Shown here piece by piece: positions 60,928-64,000 of a stretch of 64,000 nt of DNA (the first letter of the stretch is position 1; the number at the start of each line of letters is the position of its first letter). A model generated the notes under the pieces. The model saw only the letters and a program-made list of their open reading frames with translations. It had not been told where the DNA came from and did not search any database. The stretch comes from Desulfobacterales bacterium (GTDB taxonomy: Bacteria > Desulfobacterota > Desulfobacteria > Desulfobacterales > JAHDSC01). A program made the position numbers and the translations under genes. Location: contig JAFGES010000054.1 of NCBI GenBank assembly GCA_016931455.1, positions 62,001 to 126,000 on the forward strand, read 5' to 3'.

Positions 60928-62708
60928 TAAAAAAAAAGCGTTTGATTTGGAAACTCTACCCTTCTTATCTTCTGATCACATTGATTGCACTGGTAACCGT
61001 AGGATGGTATGCCTCTGTTTCTTTCAGGTATTTCTTTTTTGAACAGAGTGCGGCGGATCTAAAAACCCGAGCGCTTCTTATAGCCCAATTGATTGAAAAT
61101 CACCTCTCACCCCTAAATGCAGATCAAATCGATATTATTTGCAAAGAAATTGGGAAAGCTTCATCTACCCGTATTACAATCATGCTTCCTTCCGGTAGAG
61201 TTGTTGGTGATTCTCTAACAATTCCTGATACTATGGATAATCATGCCGATCGACCTGAAATGATTGCAGCCTTAAAAAAAGGCTTAGGGATTTCAACTCG
61301 ATACAGCCGAACCCTAGAAAAAAACGTCAAGATCCTGTATGTAGCGATTCCATTGAAAATTAACACTCAAATTATGGCTGTCGCCAGACTTTCAGTACCC
61401 GTAACTTTGATTGAGAAAAAATTAAAGGGCATTCAAATCAGAATTGCTTTTGCAGGGGTTTTAATTGCATTGCTGGCTGCTTTTATCAGTTGGGTCGTTT
61501 CTCGGCGGATTAGTCGTCCGGTTGAAGATATAAAAGCAGGCGCTAAACGTTTTGCCCAAGGAGACTTGAAGCACAGATTACAAATCAAGGATTCAGAAGA
61601 AATTGCAAGCCTATCGGAAATGCTGAATCAAATGGCAGCCAAACTTGATGACCGTATTCAAACCACCACCCGTCATCGCAATGAGCTTGAGACGGTTCTT
61701 TTAAACATGCTGGAAGGCATCATCGCGGTGGATAAAAATGAACGAATCATTAGTATAAACCGGGCAGCCCTTCACATGTTTGATATTCATCCATCACAAC
61801 TTCAGAACCGTTTGCTTCAAGAAATTGTTAGAAATTTTGAATTGGAGCAACTTATCAAAAAGACCCTCTCTAGTGAAAGACCCATAGAAGGTGACATTAT
61901 TTTATATCAAAAAAGTGAAAGAATTCTTCACGCACATACCACCATGCTTAGAGATACCAATGACAAGCTAATTGGTGCGCTGGTGGTAATGAATGACGTT
62001 ACCCAACTCAGGCGGCTTGAAAACATGCGGCGTGATTTTGCAGCCAATGTTTCACATGAAATCAAAACTCCATTAACCGCAATAAAAGGATTTGTTGAAA
62101 CCCTGTGCCACGGTGCGGTAACGGATCCGGCTCAATATCGACACTTCCTCGCTATTATCGAAAAGCATGTCAACCGTTTGGCCGCTATTATTGAAGATCT
62201 CATGAATCTTTCAAGAATCGAACAGAGCGATGAAAAGAAAGAAATTCGAATTAAGGAAAATTCAATCCGGACTGTGATTCAAAATGCTATTCAAATCTGT
62301 AGGCCTCAAGCCATGGGAAAAGACATAGAGCTTGTTCTGAACTGCGATGAAGAAGTGACCGCCAAAATAGACCCACCGCTTATTGAACAGGCGATTGTGA
62401 ACCTCATAGACAATGCAATCAAATACAGTGGGGTTAAAAGTGAAATTCAAGTGGAAGTAAGTTTGGAAGAAACTGATGTTACGATCAGTATCAAAGACCA
62501 TGGAGTTGGAATTGCTAAAAAACATCTGCCGCGACTTTTTGAAAGATTTTACCGCGTCGATAAAGCCCGCAGCCGTAAATTGGGTGGCACCGGCCTGGGA
62601 CTAGCCATTGTCAAGCATATCGTTCAAGCACATGGCGGTTTTGTAACAGTTGATAGTATACTAGAAAAAGGAAGTGTTTTTAAAATTCACTTGCCAAAGA
62701 TAAAATGA
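60924..62708 (+). CDS. phoR: PhoR-type sensor histidine kinase
   Basis: 594 residues. TM1 is at about 14-35, followed by a periplasmic sensor region (about 40-165), TM2 (about 170-190, IAFAGVLIALLAAFISWVVS) and HAMP (RRISRPVEDIKAGAKRFAQGDLKHRL). A PAS domain follows (about 255-360, VLLNMLEGIIAVDKNERIISIN), then HisKA with phospho-His in FAANVSHEIKTPLTAIKGF (about 375) and HATPase boxes NLIDNAIKYSG, DHGVGIAKKHLP and GGTGLGLAIVKHIVQAHGG. This is the PhoR layout of Desulfobacterota. Its expected partner phoB is at 40589; a vestige of a phoB end precedes it. Confidence 0.92.
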   Translation: MIKKKRLIWKLYPSYLLITLIALVTVGWYASVSFRYFFFEQSAADLKTRALLIAQLIENHLSPLNADQIDIICKEIGKASSTRITIMLPSGRVVGDSLTIPDTMDNHADRPEMIAALKKGLGISTRYSRTLEKNVKILYVAIPLKINTQIMAVARLSVPVTLIEKKLKGIQIRIAFAGVLIALLAAFISWVVSRRISRPVEDIKAGAKRFAQGDLKHRLQIKDSEEIASLSEMLNQMAAKLDDRIQTTTRHRNELETVLLNMLEGIIAVDKNERIISINRAALHMFDIHPSQLQNRLLQEIVRNFELEQLIKKTLSSERPIEGDIILYQKSERILHAHTTMLRDTNDKLIGALVVMNDVTQLRRLENMRRDFAANVSHEIKTPLTAIKGFVETLCHGAVTDPAQYRHFLAIIEKHVNRLAAIIEDLMNLSRIEQSDEKKEIRIKENSIRTVIQNAIQICRPQAMGKDIELVLNCDEEVTAKIDPPLIEQAIVNLIDNAIKYSGVKSEIQVEVSLEETDVTISIKDHGVGIAKKHLPRLFERFYRVDKARSRKLGGTGLGLAIVKHIVQAHGGFVTVDSILEKGSVFKIHLPKIK

Positions 62709-62749
62709 CAATCCGTGTATTTTATTATGGTGTGACTAAAGAAAAAAAA

Positions 62750-63310
62750 TTATCCGAACTGTTGTAGGTATTGACATAATTTTTTAGCTCCCATTTTTAA
62801 AGGCCCGCTATTATCAATCACAAAATCTGCGTGTGGTAAATCTTTATGTTGAAATGCACGCTTTACACGTTCCCGGAATACGGGATCATTTTCAAATTCT
62901 CGTCCTCGTCCTTTGATTCTCTTCACCGATACTTCAACGGGTACGTTTACATAGATGACTTTAGCTTCGGGAATTTTCTTGCGCACTTCGGGTATAACCT
63001 CCCGGCTGACATTGACCATTGTATGTTCACCCTTATTGAGCCAAGTTACGATTTCCGCCGGTATCCCATAATCAAGGTCATAGGTATGCCATGTTAGGCA
63101 AAATTTGCCTTCTTCATTCAATTTTTTAAATTCTTCCGGAGTTACCGAAATAAATGGCTCGGTTCGATGAGGAGAGCGGGTAATATAGCGCTTGGGAATA
63201 CGAAATGGCTTTTTATCTTTAGGCCACATGTCCAAGACTTCTTGAATAAGTGCATCTTTCCCGGAGCCGGAATTGCCGACGATAAGAAATAGCTGGCCTC
63301 TATTTTCCAT
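62750..63310 (-). CDS. phnN: Ribose 1,5-bisphosphokinase-like (PhnN) P-loop kinase
   Basis: 186 residues. P-loop VGNSGSGKDALIQEVL (residues 11-26), then the guanylate-kinase-like block IPKRYITRSPHRTEPFISVTPEEF (about 38-61) and CLTWHTYDLDYGIPAEI (about 70-86). The end is ERVKRAFQHKDLPHADFVIDNSGPL. By family it phosphorylates ribose 1,5-bisphosphate to PRPP. No phosphonate-lyase genes are present, so its role may be PRPP supply or a related nucleotide kinase. It converges on phoR. Confidence 0.85.
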   Translation of the reverse strand: MENRGQLFLIVGNSGSGKDALIQEVLDMWPKDKKPFRIPKRYITRSPHRTEPFISVTPEEFKKLNEEGKFCLTWHTYDLDYGIPAEIVTWLNKGEHTMVNVSREVIPEVRKKIPEAKVIYVNVPVEVSVKRIKGRGREFENDPVFRERVKRAFQHKDLPHADFVIDNSGPLKMGAKKLCQYLQQFG

Positions 63311-63653
63311 AGCATCGATGTCTTTATAAATTTTACAAAAATAGGTTTGGATTCATTTTTGAATTTTTATCAAATTACGTGACCGTATAAGATCTTTACC
63401 TTAATTTTTTTATATACGGTCATTAAATGGTCATTACCTGACTATCAGAATCATCTATTTACATCGGTTCAACAACACATTTGCTTAAGGGAAAAAGTCC
63501 TGCTTGGTGTGAGGTTAAAAAATTTGACTTCAGCTTATAAACTTTGTTAATTATAAATACAGTATACGATTTCAGATGTCTCGGAAGCTAATGGAAAGCG
63601 GCCATCTATTTACCCTCTAACATCATCTTGGATGAGAAAGTGATGAATGGATT
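63311..63653. other. Intergenic gap with an inverted repeat
   Basis: No gene was seen in this gap. A perfect 10-bp inverted repeat TGACCGTATA / TATACGGTCA at 63380-63389 and 63413-63422 could be an operator or hairpin. A direct repeat GGTCATTA follows. A possible promoter (TTGACT, 17 bases, TTAATT) is at 63524-63552, about 100 bases before the small ORF. Confidence 0.45.
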
Positions 63654-63884
63654 ATGAAAATTAATGCAACCGTTAAACTAGCTCAAAAGTTGTTGATAGA
63701 ATTGATCCGAGCCAACCGTATCACTTTTTTGATCAATCAACCCGGAAATAGAGCAGACAGACAATTATTTGTGACCGATATGATCGTCAATGACAATGAA
63801 GGCAGAGAAGATTTGCAAATATCCTTAGATAAAGAACCTCTTACAAAAGCTGAATTGGAAACCGTTCTATCGACTGATAATTAA
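63654..63884 (+). CDS. Small hypothetical protein
   Basis: 76 residues, not recognised. It begins MKINATVKLAQKLLIELIRANRITFLINQPG and continues with a charged strand-rich half (RQLFVTDMIVNDNEGREDLQISLDKEPLTKAELETVL). There is no signal or membrane segment. Its codon use and a preceding promoter-like site support a real gene, but the evidence is modest. The flavin oxidoreductase gene starts 61 bases later. Confidence 0.5.
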   Translation: MKINATVKLAQKLLIELIRANRITFLINQPGNRADRQLFVTDMIVNDNEGREDLQISLDKEPLTKAELETVLSTDN

Positions 63885-63945
63885 AAACACCGGATTGTAC
63901 AACATATTGAATAAGATACTATGATTCATACCATTAGGAAACGTA

Positions 63946-64000
63946 ATGTTCAACGAGATATATGATATTGTAATTTTAGGCTCAGGACCTGCAGGGATTC
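63946..64000 (+). CDS. FAD-dependent oxidoreductase, N-terminal fragment (thioredoxin-reductase-like)
   Basis: Only 18 codons before the window ends. They encode MFNEIYDIVILGSGPAGI, the dinucleotide-binding GxGxxG motif at the start of thioredoxin reductase and related flavoproteins (YDIVILGSGPAGI). Which family member it is cannot be decided from this length. Confidence 0.6.
   Translation, partial: MFNEIYDIVILGSGPAGI

Noticed and set aside
1-64000. tRNA, rRNA, CRISPR arrays and insertion sequences
   Set aside because: None was seen on reading both strands: no T-loop-like GTTCGA runs in a cloverleaf context, no regular spacer repeats and no transposase reading frames.

Overview
The window reads as chromosomal DNA of an anaerobic, AT-rich Gram-negative bacterium, most likely a Desulfobacterota (Desulfobacterales-like) sulfate reducer or relative. 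The inference rests on the electron-bifurcating NfnAB pair, the LL-diaminopimelate aminotransferase route to lysine, a PEP-CTERM protein, sigma-54-type promoters, small NifX/NifU/DsrE-like proteins, c-di-GMP riboswitches and two genes that look like unannotated selenoprotein genes. No tRNA, rRNA, CRISPR array, transposase or integrase was seen.

Layout. 1-9.1 kb is housekeeping: the end of a universal stress protein, a CBS-domain protein, purN, an RNA methyltransferase with a DMT exporter, ssb, tatA, tatD and nfnAB closed by a strong terminator. 9.1-15.2 kb is sensory: an Ada remnant, a secreted Cache-like protein, a methyl-accepting chemotaxis protein split by a one-base frameshift, a large hybrid histidine kinase and feoA. 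15.3-33.9 kb is mostly core: mobB followed by a 49-codon ORF with an in-frame UGA (candidate selenoprotein), an M23/LytM-fold protein behind an attenuator-like leader, DUF1848-dusB, queF, polA, a HAD hydrolase behind a DUF1573 gene whose conserved cysteine is a UGA codon (second candidate selenoprotein), priA, a PagL-like barrel, and a TPM-nucleotidyltransferase-LemA cluster. 34.1-37.5 kb holds an unknown 398-residue protein translationally coupled to a membrane-anchored LonB-type protease. 37.8-39.0 kb holds two tandem c-di-GMP-I riboswitches, each with its own terminator, ahead of an outer-membrane barrel gene.

39.3-62.7 kb: dapL and phoB, then about 19.6 kb of accessory DNA, then phoR. The phoB 3' end plus the phoB-phoR junction is repeated imperfectly (30 of 34 bases) just before phoR, so an ancestral phoBR operon appears to have been split. 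The accessory block carries a sigma-54-type promoter with NifX/NifU/DsrE-like genes, a broken toxin-antitoxin pair between short direct repeats, a PEP-CTERM protein, a GEMM-like leader ahead of a 1264-residue PKD surface protein and an RHS protein with a permuted papain-like (LRAT/NlpC-type) C-terminal domain, beta-propeller proteins, palindromic repeats beside a GxxExxY remnant, two lipoproteins, an Fe(III)-type ABC importer and an exported ChrB-like protein. 62.7-64.0 kb has a PhnN-like kinase, a small unknown protein and the start of a flavin oxidoreductase.

The genes suggest an organism that couples surface display (barrel, PKD/RHS) to c-di-GMP and perhaps sigma-54, keeps bifurcating redox metabolism, and uses selenocysteine in small thiol/redox proteins. 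All function calls are from sequence reading only; no database search was run.
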